64,000 bases of DNA from Paraburkholderia kururiensis (GCF_034424375.1 NZ_CP139965.1:6448001-6512000); one strand, 5' to 3'. Counted from the first letter of the stretch, positions 23,631 through 32,213 are shown. The notes: generated by a model not told the origin, from the sequence alone. Numbers and translations are program-made.

Positions 23631-24422
23631 ATGTCCATGTCCGCTGTTCGAAGTCCCTTCTTCAGGGCCGCGCTGCTGATCGGCGCACTTCTTGCCGTTT
23701 CGTCCGCCAGCGTCGCCCAGGGGCCGGGCAAGCCGCCCGTCGTCGAGCCGCGCGACCTGGTTTCGCCGGAAGAGCGGCTCGATTACTGCAACGAAATGCA
23801 CAACGCCTCGACGCTCGACGAGCGCCTCGCCATCGCGCGCCGCATGCGGGACACGCTGGTGGCCCGCGCAAAAGAAAAAGGCGTGACGTTACCGTCGCCC
23901 ATGCACCGCGGCATGCGGGGTGGGATGCGAGGCGGCATGGGTGGTGGCAACGCCTGCCGCGACCCGAACGGCGAAGCGGCCATGCGCAGCTACGGCATGG
24001 ACTGCGGCAAGGTGGGACTCATGGTGGACAGCAGCCAGCCCGGCGCCGTGGCGGCTCAGGCACCTCGCGTGGAAGTGCATTACGCGAACGGCGTTGCCTA
24101 CGTGTCGGGCGGCGTGGGCCAGGACGAGGCCGACGCCATGCGCGCCATCCGCGGGAACTACAGCATGCGCGCGACGTTCGCGACGGCGAATGGCACGTAT
24201 CTCTCCGACGTCGCGGTGCGCGTGGAAAACGCGGACGGCTCCACGCTCTTCACCACGCGCTCGGACGGTCCGTTTCTGTACGCGAAGCTGCCTGCGGGCC
24301 ACTATCGGTTGATCGCCACGTCGGACCGGATCGAACGCGCCCGCACCATCGACATTCCTCGCCACGGCGCCGTCAGCGTCACGCTGACGTGGCCGGCTCC
24401 CACGCCGAAACAATCAGGCTGA
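23631..24422 (+). CDS. Secreted/periplasmic protein with carboxypeptidase-regulatory-like C-terminal domain
   Basis: 263 aa with a signal peptide (FFRAALLIGALLAVSSASVAQ). An N-terminal part with charged helices (residues ~40-85) is followed by a Gly/Met/Arg-rich linker (MHRGMRGGMRGGMGGG) and a C-terminal beta-sandwich-like segment (GTYLSDVAVRVENADGSTLF, then PAGHYRLIATSD), as in transthyretin-like or carboxypeptidase regulatory-like domains. No enzyme motif is seen. ATG at 23631 or 23637. Tail-to-tail with the PhaC-like gene, the two stops overlapping by 9 bp. Confidence 0.75.
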   Translation: MSMSAVRSPFFRAALLIGALLAVSSASVAQGPGKPPVVEPRDLVSPEERLDYCNEMHNASTLDERLAIARRMRDTLVARAKEKGVTLPSPMHRGMRGGMRGGMGGGNACRDPNGEAAMRSYGMDCGKVGLMVDSSQPGAVAAQAPRVEVHYANGVAYVSGGVGQDEADAMRAIRGNYSMRATFATANGTYLSDVAVRVENADGSTLFTTRSDGPFLYAKLPAGHYRLIATSDRIERARTIDIPRHGAVSVTLTWPAPTPKQSG

Positions 24423-25607
24423 AGCGGATTTCGCGGAGGCATTCGCGACCCAGGCCGCAATGCCGGGCCACGCGTCGCGCAGCGTGCGCGAGCCCATGAA
24501 CAGGCCGATGTGGCCGCCCGGCACGAGCTTCTTCACGATGTCGGCCGTCGGCGTGCCGAGGTACTTGTCGGCATCGAACACCTGCTCGCGCGTGGTGATG
24601 TCGTCGGATTCGCCCGCGAGCAGATAGACCGGACACGTCACGGTGCGCAGATCGAGCCGCTTGCCCAGCGCCACGAACTCGCCCTTCGCGAGACGGTTCT
24701 CCTTGAAGAGCTGCACGATGGCCTGGAGGTACCAGCGCCCCGGCAAATCGACGGGGTTCTCGTACCAGCTTTCGAATGCCTCTTCCTTCTTCAGATAGAC
24801 GGGGTCGTCGATGTGCTCGTAGAGGTCCACGTGGTCGGTGATGTAGTGCTGGTCCGGATGCATGTTCTTCCACCCCCGCAGCATGAACCGGCCGCGCATC
24901 AGGCCGTCGCCGAGGCGCACCAGGTCTTCGTAGAACGACAGAGGCAAGGTGTGGGCCATCTGCTTGATGGGACCATCGCCCGCGTCGGTATCAATGGGCG
25001 AGCCGGCCAGCACGAGGCTCGCCACCTTGTGGGGAAAGCGCGCCGCGAACATCGCGGCCATCCAGCCGCCCTGACACAGGCCGATCAGGTTCACGCGGCC
25101 GCCCAGCTCGTCCACGCACACGTTGAGTTCGGCGAGATACTGGTCGATCTCGAGATCCTTCATGTCGGGCGTCGCTGCTTTCCAGTCGGTTAGATAAAGC
25201 CGCGTGAGGCCGTGCTTGCGCAGCGTTTCCATGAGACTCTGGCCGGGCTGGAAGTCCGCGATCATCGCGCTGTGGCCCGCGTAGGGTGCGTCGACGATGG
25301 TCGGCAGAACGGTAGCGGCATGCGACGCAGCGGCGCCGTGGTTCGCGCGCGGCACCACGGAGTAGTCGCGCAGCACCATGGTGCGCAGATCGAGCAGCGG
25401 TTGGCTCGGCGTCGCGAGCGCGGGATGCAGGCCGAAGTGGATCTTCTCCTCTTCGGCGAGAAAGGCCAGGTTCTTCGCGGACAGTTCGATGCCGGTTTGC
25501 ACCATGGCCGCCGCCGCGGCCATGGGCCAGAAGAACGGCAGCGCCGGCGCGCGGTCCTTGCGATGCGAGCGGTGAGCGGATCCAGGCGCGTGAGTAGGCG
25601 TGTTCAT
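24414..25607 (-). CDS. PhaC-like alpha/beta hydrolase (polyhydroxyalkanoate synthase family)
   Basis: 397 aa. The nucleophile elbow is GLCQGG with C178, the lipase-like box with cysteine that marks PHA synthases; D335/D336 (GESDD) and H366 (PGGHIGLF) complete the triad. Length is closer to class III PhaC subunits (about 355 aa) than class I (about 590 aa), and no PhaE-like partner adjoins. It could polymerise hydroxyacyl-CoA or be a related thiolytic/hydrolytic enzyme. ATG at 25607, divergent from an SDR gene 179 bp away. Confidence 0.75.
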   Translation of the reverse strand: MNTPTHAPGSAHRSHRKDRAPALPFFWPMAAAAAMVQTGIELSAKNLAFLAEEEKIHFGLHPALATPSQPLLDLRTMVLRDYSVVPRANHGAAASHAATVLPTIVDAPYAGHSAMIADFQPGQSLMETLRKHGLTRLYLTDWKAATPDMKDLEIDQYLAELNVCVDELGGRVNLIGLCQGGWMAAMFAARFPHKVASLVLAGSPIDTDAGDGPIKQMAHTLPLSFYEDLVRLGDGLMRGRFMLRGWKNMHPDQHYITDHVDLYEHIDDPVYLKKEEAFESWYENPVDLPGRWYLQAIVQLFKENRLAKGEFVALGKRLDLRTVTCPVYLLAGESDDITTREQVFDADKYLGTPTADIVKKLVPGGHIGLFMGSRTLRDAWPGIAAWVANASAKSASA

Positions 25608-25786
25608 GGGATTCCTGTCGTCGTCAGAAGGTGGTCGGGAGCGGGAAGTCAGTGCGAGTTGCGAGGCACGAGAAAGTCTGTATGACGTGCTCCCGAAATA
25701 ATTGATCGCCGTCAGACGTTGCAGAAGAATGATGGCCTGCTGACCCGAGCCTTATCCGATGACCTTTTCATGACAAGGAGACAGCA

Positions 25787-26578
25787 ATGGACCTGAAACT
25801 GCGCGGCAAGGTGGCGGTGCTGACGGGCGCAAGCGTGGGCATCGGGCTCGCGGTGGCCGAAGGGCTCGCGACCGAAGGCGTGAACCTCGTACTGGCCGCG
25901 CGGCAGGAAGCGCGCCTTGCGGGGGCAGCACACGAGATCGCCGCTAAACACGGCGTCAAGACGGTGCCCATTGCTTGCGACGTGGCCACATCGGCAGGCG
26001 TGGATGCGCTCGTGCGCGGTGCGCTCGAAGCGTTCGGCGGCGCGGACATCCTCTTCAACAACGCGGGTACGGGCAGCAACGAAACCATCATGACCGCGCC
26101 CGACGAGAAATGGCAGGCGTACTGGGACTTGCACGTGATGGCCGCGGTCAGGCTCGCACGCGGCCTCGCGCCGGGCATGAAAGCGCGCGGCGGCGGCGTG
26201 ATCCTGCACAACGCGTCGATCTGCGCCGTGCAGCCGCTCGGCTACGAGCCCATCTATAACGTCACGAAGGCGGCGCTCATGATGTTCTCGAAGAATCTCG
26301 CGAACGAACTCGTCGGCGACAACATTCGCGTGAATACCATCAACCCTGGGCTCGTGCTGACGCCGGACTGGATCAAGACGGCGAAACAGCTAAGCGCAGA
26401 GGACGGTGGAGACTGGGAAGGCTATCTACAACGCGTGGCCGACGAGCACGCGCCGATCAGGCGCTTCGCGACGCCAGAGGAACTCGCGGACTTCATCGTG
26501 TTCCTCTGCTCGCCGCGCGCCAGTTACAGCGTGGGGGCGACCTACTTCGTGGATGGCGGGATGCTGCGCACGGTGTGA
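25787..26578 (+). CDS. Short-chain dehydrogenase/reductase
   Basis: 263-aa SDR of the classical type: cofactor loop TGASVGIG near residue 14, NNAG, catalytic region with Ser in HNASIC and YNVTK. An acidic/basic residue pattern after strand 2 (AARQEAR) suggests NADP(H). AAGGAG sits seven bases before the ATG. The closing FVDGGM is typical of 3-oxoacyl-reductase-like SDRs. It is divergent from the PhaC-like gene, so a role in hydroxyacyl-CoA metabolism is possible but not proven. Confidence 0.88.
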   Translation: MDLKLRGKVAVLTGASVGIGLAVAEGLATEGVNLVLAARQEARLAGAAHEIAAKHGVKTVPIACDVATSAGVDALVRGALEAFGGADILFNNAGTGSNETIMTAPDEKWQAYWDLHVMAAVRLARGLAPGMKARGGGVILHNASICAVQPLGYEPIYNVTKAALMMFSKNLANELVGDNIRVNTINPGLVLTPDWIKTAKQLSAEDGGDWEGYLQRVADEHAPIRRFATPEELADFIVFLCSPRASYSVGATYFVDGGMLRTV

Positions 26579-26654
26579 GACATCGTGCAGCAAATGGAAG
26601 GAAAGGAATCAGGTGCGCAGCCGGCGCGCTTAGGCCGCGCGCGGCCGCAAGCAA

Positions 26655-27482
26655 TCATGCCTTGTTGTCGCGATTGGTGAGCTGTTCGAGACGGTAGCCG
26701 TAGCCGTAGATAGGCGAGAGCCGGTAGCCATTTTCCGGCCGCAGCCCCAGCTTGGTCCGCACGACGGAAATGTGCGTGTCCATGGTACGCGACGGCGCCC
26801 CGGCTGAAGACGGCCACACCGCTTCGAAGATCTGCTCGCGCGACAGCGATGCGTCGATGCATTGAAAGAGCAGCAAGGCGAGGCTGAACTCTTTCTGGGT
26901 GAGCGTGACGGCTCGCCCCTTCACAAACACCGCACGTGCCCGGAAATCGAATTCGAAGTCGCCGAACACGGCCCTGCCCGCGCTCTTTTCGAGTTCGAGG
27001 TCGATCTTGTGGTTGATCGTGTGTCCGTCGGTGTGCCGCTGCCGGTGGCCATGCGTATGGCCGTTCACGCCCGCGTAGCCGTTCCCCTCGTGCGTAGCCA
27101 GCGCAACGGGCCGCTCGGCAAATGCGTGGGCCAGCAGGGCATCGACCTCGCCCAGCAACGCCGCTGCAGACAGTGGCCCGGACACGCAACGGCCCACCGG
27201 AGCGTTGCCGATTGCGCCGAGCGGTGCAGTGGCTCCTTCTGGCACGATGCACAGCACCGGCACCCTGAGAAGACCGCGTTGCCGCGCCCAATGCAACGGC
27301 GCCTCCCCTCGCATGCGCGACACGTCCCAGTCGATGACCACGAGATCGATGGCTTGCTGCTCGAGTGCGTTCGCAAGCGTCACGCCGTCGAAAAAAGCCC
27401 GGCAGGTATGGCCGCCGCGCAACAATGCCTGAACGGCAAAGTCGGCGCGCGCCACGTCCGAGCCCAGAATCGCTATCTTCAT
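26655..27482 (-). CDS. OmpR-type regulator with degenerate receiver and His-rich linker
   Basis: 275 aa from ATG 27482, directly after a GGGGGAG purine run. The receiver lacks the usual acidic pair near the N-terminus (ILGSD) and the conserved Lys (SGPL, residues 101-104 where KP is expected), though D51/D53 remain; it is probably a pseudo-receiver. Residues 141-158 hold six histidines (GHTHGHRQRHTDGHTINH). The C-terminus is a winged helix (LTQKEFSLALLLF, REQIFEAVW, DTHISVVRTKL), so it should bind DNA. No kinase gene adjoins. Confidence 0.85.
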   Translation of the reverse strand: MKIAILGSDVARADFAVQALLRGGHTCRAFFDGVTLANALEQQAIDLVVIDWDVSRMRGEAPLHWARQRGLLRVPVLCIVPEGATAPLGAIGNAPVGRCVSGPLSAAALLGEVDALLAHAFAERPVALATHEGNGYAGVNGHTHGHRQRHTDGHTINHKIDLELEKSAGRAVFGDFEFDFRARAVFVKGRAVTLTQKEFSLALLLFQCIDASLSREQIFEAVWPSSAGAPSRTMDTHISVVRTKLGLRPENGYRLSPIYGYGYRLEQLTNRDNKA

Positions 27483-27999
27483 GCTCCCCCCGCAATGCTG
27501 CAACATGGCGGCTTTGTTCCCGGTGCCTTCGGCGCCCCGCAACTGTGAACCTGACAACGATGCAGATCGGGCGGGCCGTGTCGCGTGGGCGAAATATCCG
27601 CGCTGCTGCAACGGCGTGGCTGAAGACGGCAAGCGGTGCACAACTGTGATGCACACGCCGCGGCAAACCAAAACGGACGTTGACACGTCTCATTCGTTTG
27701 CATCTGGTTTTGCCGTGCTTTTGGCCGTTCTTTCAGCCGGTCGCGCCGAACAGATGCATGAGCGCGAGGCGCTGACGTTGGGGAATAAAGTCGATAATCG
27801 AAACGGCGCAATCGATTTCGCGTCCAAAAAACTCAGCGCATTAACGCTTACGATGGCGACCGGTTTCTCCTGCGAGTCGATTCTATTGGAACGTCACGTC
27901 GGCAAATGTCAAAGATCGTCAGATTCGAAATGACGCGTCCATGCAAGCCGCGCGGCAACAATGCCGCACGTGCATGGCGAAAAAACAAAACAGCGTCGA
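27483..27999. other. Noncoding region upstream of OmpR-type regulator
   Basis: 517 bp. A long plus-strand frame (27481-27933) starts in the promoter of the regulator and shows no family resemblance or ribosome site. At 27939-27977 a long stem-loop (CCATGCA/TGCATGG outer, GCGGCA/TGCCGC inner) lies just past the stop of the next minus-strand gene and may end its mRNA. Confidence 0.45.
27939..27977 (-). terminator. Long stem-loop after small membrane protein gene
   Basis: A two-part hairpin with 7-bp outer arms and 6-bp inner arms, 23 bp after the stop of the minus-strand gene at 28000. No T-run follows on that strand. Confidence 0.35.
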
Positions 28000-28188
28000 T
28001 TAGCGAGACGTGATAACGGCGGACGCGGGCGTATCGGTACTCTGCGCCACCACACTGCTGTCGAGCGGACCTTGCATGTGGATCTGCCGGTTAATGACGC
28101 TGTCGCGCAAAATAGCGCTCAGGCTCACGAGTAATGCGACCACCACGACACCGAGTACGCAATACCCGGCGATTTTCAGCATTTTCAT
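28000..28188 (-). CDS. Small single-pass membrane protein
   Basis: 62 aa from ATG 28188, preceded by GGAG with a 7-nt gap; an in-frame GTG at 28194 is less likely. One membrane helix, residues ~4-29 (LKIAGYCVLGVVVVALLVSL), then a polar tail. No family recognised. It is isolated from its neighbours. Confidence 0.65.
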   Translation of the reverse strand: MKMLKIAGYCVLGVVVVALLVSLSAILRDSVINRQIHMQGPLDSSVVAQSTDTPASAVITSR

Positions 28189-28511
28189 CGTCACGCTCCG
28201 TCAAAAGCGGGGGACTGATATAGCGGACCGTTGGTATCCGCCAGAATGTGGGAATGCCGCCATATATACCACGGCCGTGCGCAGGGAATATGGCAAAACG
28301 ATGAGTGGAACACCGTGCCACCATGCCGCGTCGCCATACTCCCCGCGCGGCGCGCATCTTGCGTACACAGCGGCCGCGTAGGGGAACCGTATCCACTTCT
28401 TTTAGCCGGCGTCAGACCGATAGCGCGATTCAATTTGCATCGTGGCACCGGCTGTTCTCTAATCAGACCTGCGCGTCTTTCTCCCCATGTCCCGTCGCCC
28501 CGGAGAGCAAC
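28189..28511. other. Intergenic region between two small divergent genes
   Basis: 323 bp separating the minus-strand membrane protein and the plus-strand DUF3562 gene. A short GCGGA/TCCGC inverted repeat lies near 28221-28239. No further feature is supported. Confidence 0.35.
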
Positions 28512-28712
28512 ATGGCTCAGCCCAACAAAGCGGAAGTCGTCCACGCCATTGCAGCTGAAACCAATACGCCGGAAGAAACGGTGGCAAAGATGTACGAAGA
28601 GACGTGGGACGACTACCGGGCCGACGCCCGCATCCTCGACTACGTGCCGCTGTTCGTCGCGAAAAAAGTTCGCGAAACGCTGCGGCACAGCCACACGCGC
28701 AGCGCGAAGTAA
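28512..28712 (+). CDS. DUF3562 family small protein
   Basis: 66 aa from ATG 28512, with GGAGAG upstream. The pattern AEVVHAIAAETNTPEETVA followed by MYEETWDDYRADARILDYVP and a basic C-terminus is typical of DUF3562, a small cytosolic family common in Burkholderiales. Predicted all-helical. Function unknown. Confidence 0.8.
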   Translation: MAQPNKAEVVHAIAAETNTPEETVAKMYEETWDDYRADARILDYVPLFVAKKVRETLRHSHTRSAK

Positions 28713-29104
28713 GTCGCGCCGCATCCCCTCCCCACGCTTTCGATGTCGACGCTGCGGCAGTAGCGCCGCGCGAGCGTGCATCTTGCGTCAACCGCGCTGA
28801 CTGACGGCGTGCGACTTTTTGCACCCATTTTTTTGCACGCGCTTCACACCTGCACGCCGTCTTCGTCCGATACACGGCACCACTTCCTGACGCACCTGTC
28901 ACGCACGGTCGCCGCCTGCCCGCGTTTTCCTCGCGCGAAATGAACTGATACAACCTCGCCGCCTGCTTTAAGGCCCGTTTAATTCTTCGCTGCAACCATA
29001 CGACCATCCCCTGTTCGGCCGCCAAAGCATCGGCGGCATTTTTTTGGGCTGTTGCAGCCCTCACAGGGCGTGCCAGGGTCACTGACACGTGGGGAGAAAC
29101 CACA
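28713..29104. other. Noncoding region with a plus-strand terminator
   Basis: 392 bp between DUF3562 and the next small gene. It contains T-rich runs at about 28813-28835 and a clear terminator at 29017-29044; a small GGGCTG/CAGCCC hairpin follows at 29045-29059. Confidence 0.45.
29017..29044 (+). terminator. Rho-independent terminator
   Basis: GCCGCC and GGCGGC pair around an 8-nt loop and are followed by A and seven T residues. It lies 305 bp after the DUF3562 stop, so it ends either a long 3' UTR or a separate small RNA. Confidence 0.6.
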
Positions 29105-29380
29105 ATGACCAGAAAAACGGTGCTGGACGAGAGCGCGGTGCTTCAACTGCTTCACAGCATGCAGCGCGATACCGCGGTAAAACCTGTGCAAAGCTGCCGG
29201 ATATCGGCGCCGCAGCGACATCCGTTCGGACGTTCGTACCGGCTTGTCGAATGGACACTGCCCGACGACGAAGACGCGCGGCGTCAAGTCGTACCGGCCG
29301 AAAGCAGCGCGCTCGATATCGCGCGCGTGGTGGCGTCCCACATTCCGGGTCGGCGGGTTCTTCAGAACGGCGAAGCTTGA
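29105..29380 (+). CDS. Small hypothetical protein
   Basis: 91 aa; GGGGAG precedes the ATG by 9 nt. Soluble, no signal peptide. It opens with a helix (LDESAVLQLLHSMQRDT) and has a mid segment SYRLVEWTLPDDEDARRQVV. No family recognised. It converges with the minus-strand ftrA gene. Confidence 0.6.
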   Translation: MTRKTVLDESAVLQLLHSMQRDTAVKPVQSCRISAPQRHPFGRSYRLVEWTLPDDEDARRQVVPAESSALDIARVVASHIPGRRVLQNGEA

Positions 29381-29439
29381 TGTCGCGAAGATGATTGCGG
29401 CTGGCCTGATTTGCGGCTCGATGTGCGCTGCGGCAGCCG

Positions 29440-30420
29440 TCACGCCGCCGTACGCCGCACCGACGCTGCAACGCCGAATCTTCTGCGATATTCGGCAGGA
29501 CTCGTCAGCGCAATGAGCCTGAAGTGTCGGCGCATCGACTCCTCCGAGCCGAAACCTGCACGTTGCGCCACCTGCGCAATCGGCATCTCGCTCGACGCTT
29601 CCAGCAGTTCGCGCGCAATCGCCACGCGCTCGCGAATCAGCCACTCCACCGGCGCGAGACCCGTGGCCTCGCGAAACTGCCGCTGCAGCGTGCGCGGGCT
29701 CATCGCAGCGCGTGCGGCAAGCGAGGCGAGCGTATGCGTCTGCGCCGCGTTCGCGCGCATCCAGTCCATCAGCTTCGCAAGACGACTGCCGTTGTCGGGC
29801 GGCATCGGTCGCGGCACGAACTGCGCCTGCCCGCCGTCGCGATGCGGCGGCACGACGAGACGCTGCGCCACGCGATTGGCCACCGCCGGACCGTAGTCGC
29901 GGCGCACGAGATGCAGCAGCATGTCGAGCCCAGCCGCCGACCCCGCCGACGTCATCACCTGTCCTTCATCGACATACAGCGCGTCGGGCTTCACCCGCAG
30001 TTGCGGGTAACGCTGTTGCAACTGCTGCGCGTAGCGCCAGTGCGTCGTGACGGTCTTGCCGTCCAGCACGCCGGCGGCCGCGAGCACGAACACGCCCGAG
30101 CAGATCGAGCACAGACGCGCCCCACGCCGCCACGCGGCGTGCAGCTTCTTCAGCAAGGCGGGCGGCGGCACTTCGGCGGCGTCGCGCCAGCCCGGCACGA
30201 CGACGGTGTGCGCGTGGTCGAGCAACTTCAACGTGTGAGGCGCGGCCACCGTGATGCCGCCTGCCGCGCGTATCGGTCCGCGCTCCACGGCGCACACCGC
30301 GAAGCGGTACCAGTCCACGCCGAGTTCCGGCCGCTCGAGCGCGAACACCTCGGTCACGCAGCCGAATTCGAAGGTGCAGAGCCGGTCGTAGACCAGCGCG
30401 ACGACGAGATGGTTGGGCAT
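29440..30420 (-). CDS. ftrA: FtrA-type (GlxA family) transcriptional regulator, DJ-1/PfpI-AraC
   Basis: 326 aa. N-terminal DJ-1/PfpI amidotransferase-like domain (residues ~5-180) with SICSGVFVLAAAGVLDG, where the nucleophile-elbow cysteine sits, followed by an AraC HTH domain (~225-320: SLAARAAMSPRTLQRQF and QVAQRAGFGSEESMRRHF). FtrA proteins are usually paired with a rhodanese gene, and here one lies divergent 98 bp away, supporting the name. Two TTACCGG direct repeats between the genes could be binding sites. Confidence 0.88.
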   Translation of the reverse strand: MPNHLVVALVYDRLCTFEFGCVTEVFALERPELGVDWYRFAVCAVERGPIRAAGGITVAAPHTLKLLDHAHTVVVPGWRDAAEVPPPALLKKLHAAWRRGARLCSICSGVFVLAAAGVLDGKTVTTHWRYAQQLQQRYPQLRVKPDALYVDEGQVMTSAGSAAGLDMLLHLVRRDYGPAVANRVAQRLVVPPHRDGGQAQFVPRPMPPDNGSRLAKLMDWMRANAAQTHTLASLAARAAMSPRTLQRQFREATGLAPVEWLIRERVAIARELLEASSEMPIAQVAQRAGFGSEESMRRHFRLIALTSPAEYRRRFGVAASVRRTAA

Positions 30421-30429
30421 GGCGCGATG

Positions 30430-30462
30430 TTACCGGAGATTGTCGATTGCGCCACTTACCGG
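30430..30462. promoter_or_regulatory. TTACCGG direct repeats between ftrA and rhodanese genes
   Basis: TTACCGG at 30430-30436 and again at 30456-30462, 26 bp apart start to start, within the 98-bp divergent control region. AraC-type regulators often bind direct repeats. Confidence 0.3.
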
Positions 30463-30518
30463 TACGGCATCGGCATCGCACCATGTGCGCTCCATCGCAA
30501 CCGACGAGGAGCACCGTC

Positions 30519-31016
30519 ATGCCGCCCGAGCTTTCCCCCAGCGCAAACACCGCAGATGCCATCGATGCCACGCCCGGAGCAGCGGTCAACGCCGTCACCG
30601 CCGTGCCCGCCGCAGCAAGTGCCGCGGCCCTTGCGCACTTCGAATCATCGTTGAGCTTCGAGACCGATTGCTGGGACGTCCACGATGCGCTCGCTTCCGG
30701 CGCGCCCGGCTTCGTGTTGCTCGACGTGCGCAGCCCCGCGCTCTACGCCAGCGGCCACGTGCCGGGCGCCATCAATCTGCCGCATGGAAAGATCGTGACG
30801 TCGAAGCTCGCCGCTTATCCGCTGGACACGCTCTTCGTCACCTACTGCGCCGGCCCGCATTGCAACGGCGCCGCGCGTGGCGCCATCCGCCTCGCGCGCC
30901 TGGGCCGGCCGGTGAAGATCATGATCGGCGGCATCACCGGCTGGCTCGACGAGGGTTTCGCGCTCGCCACTACGCCGCGAGCAGCGTCTCCAGCTGACGC
31001 TGCAATGCCGGGCTGA
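30519..31016 (+). CDS. Rhodanese-like sulfurtransferase domain protein
   Basis: 165 aa from ATG 30519, with GAGGA 8 nt upstream; upstream in-frame ATGs lack this. After an Ala-rich N-terminal ~45 residues comes a single rhodanese domain: VLLDVRSPALYASGHVPGAI and active-site loop TYCAGPHCNGA, with the catalytic cysteine first. Divergent from ftrA, its presumed regulator. The 3' end overlaps the minus-strand DapA-family gene by 47 bp. Confidence 0.88.
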   Translation: MPPELSPSANTADAIDATPGAAVNAVTAVPAAASAAALAHFESSLSFETDCWDVHDALASGAPGFVLLDVRSPALYASGHVPGAINLPHGKIVTSKLAAYPLDTLFVTYCAGPHCNGAARGAIRLARLGRPVKIMIGGITGWLDEGFALATTPRAASPADAAMPG

Positions 31017-31827
31017 CCGGCGTCATCGGCGCGCGCAGTTCGTTGCGCATGACGCCGAGCGCGGCGAGTGCCGCCTTCACGGGCGCGGGGTTCGGTTCGG
31101 CGAACAGTGCCCGCACGAGCGGCACGAGCGCGTGCCAAAGGGCGCGCCCCTCCTCCAGCCGGCCCTCGGCAAGCGCGTGATACATCGCCACGAAGCGCTC
31201 CGGCTGCACGTGTGCGGACGCCGCAATGCCGCCGCTACCGCCCATGCACAGCGTGCCGAACAGATTCAAATCCTCGCCGCAGAGCACCTGAAGCCGGCCA
31301 TCCAGAATCAGCGCCAGCGTCGTTTCGAGCGAGCCGGCGCAATCCTTCACGCCGACGATGCGCGGATGTTCGGCGAGCGTGAGCAGCGTCGGCAGCTCGA
31401 TACGCACGCCCGTGCGCTGCGGAATGTCGTAGAGCAGGATCGGCTTTGCGCTGGTATCGGCGAGCGTGGAGAAGTAATCGACGAGCCCCGCTTGCGACGG
31501 CCGCACGTAGTACGGCGCGCTGACGAGCAAGCCCGCAATGGGCTGCTCGTTGAGCATCGCAATCTGCTCGAGCACGCTCGCCACGTGGTTACCGCTCACG
31601 CCGGCCACCACGGGCAGCGGGCCCGCGGTGCGCAGGATCGTGGCGAGCACGCCGGCCTGTTCCGCTGCATCGAGCGCGGCCGGCTCGCCTGTCGTGCCCA
31701 GCGCGACAAAGCCCGCTACCCCGGCTTGCGCCTGACCACGAATCAGCGCGGCAAGCGCCTCGTGATCCACCGCCCCATGGGCAAACGGCGTGACAACAGG
31801 AATCCAGATACCCGAAAAAATCGACAT
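30970..31827 (-). CDS. DapA-family lyase (dihydrodipicolinate synthase/N-acetylneuraminate lyase superfamily)
   Basis: 285 aa from ATG 31827, preceded by GAGGT. A (beta/alpha)8 class I aldolase-type enzyme: GTTGEP phosphate/carboxylate loop, Tyr in LLYDIPQRTG and Schiff-base Lys in GVKDCAGS. It could be dihydrodipicolinate synthase, but its isolated position, away from lysine genes, leaves a paralogous sugar-acid lyase or dehydratase equally possible. Upstream lies a perfect 10-bp inverted repeat. Confidence 0.85.
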   Translation of the reverse strand: MSIFSGIWIPVVTPFAHGAVDHEALAALIRGQAQAGVAGFVALGTTGEPAALDAAEQAGVLATILRTAGPLPVVAGVSGNHVASVLEQIAMLNEQPIAGLLVSAPYYVRPSQAGLVDYFSTLADTSAKPILLYDIPQRTGVRIELPTLLTLAEHPRIVGVKDCAGSLETTLALILDGRLQVLCGEDLNLFGTLCMGGSGGIAASAHVQPERFVAMYHALAEGRLEEGRALWHALVPLVRALFAEPNPAPVKAALAALGVMRNELRAPMTPVSPALQRQLETLLAA

Positions 31828-31941
31828 GACATGACCTCGAACGCGACCGTATGGAAGATCCGCAGAGCGGTGCGCGGGGGAGGTGGTGAAGACCCGGGGA
31901 CGACAGAAACTGCGGGGATATTGCGGGGCCGGGGCTGCCAA

Positions 31942-31969
31942 CTGTTCCGTCGCACATCTGACGGAACAG
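31942..31969. promoter_or_regulatory. Perfect 10-bp inverted repeat, operator candidate
   Basis: CTGTTCCGTC and GACGGAACAG are exact reverse complements separated by 8 nt. It lies 115 bp upstream of the DapA-family start. There is no T-run, and no gene ends nearby, so an operator is more likely than a terminator. Confidence 0.5.
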
Positions 31970-32185
31970 CAGGCTCCGGTCAGATGAGCAGCTGTTTTTT
32001 GGCTTTCGAACCGGCGAACATGCACGCCACCGCGGCCCGCGCGGCGAAACCGGCGGGCACGAACACACGATGTTGGATAAGGGCGGCGGAATGCATGGGC
32101 GGCAGTTTAACCGGATTTCGACGGCAGTGGCGCCAGGGGCGAACAGACGACGCCGTGTGTACGCGCAAACTCAGGCCGAATCCGC

Positions 32186-32213
32186 TTGACTTCCCCCGCC
32201 GGCGAATTAATAT
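32186..32213 (+). promoter_or_regulatory. Sigma-70-type promoter of the carbamoyltransferase gene
   Basis: -35 TTGACT (32186-32191) and -10 TAATAT (32208-32213) with a 16-bp spacer, 48 bp before the ATG. Both boxes are close to consensus, unusual in this GC-rich window. Confidence 0.6.

Noticed and set aside
27481..27933. 150-codon plus-strand frame beginning at the OmpR-regulator start
   Set aside because: It occupies the promoter region of the divergent regulator, lacks a ribosome site and looks compositionally random.
28459..29103. 214-codon minus-strand frame opposite DUF3562 and its downstream region
   Set aside because: Arg/Ala-rich shadow without start signal; DUF3562 on the plus strand is clearly coding.
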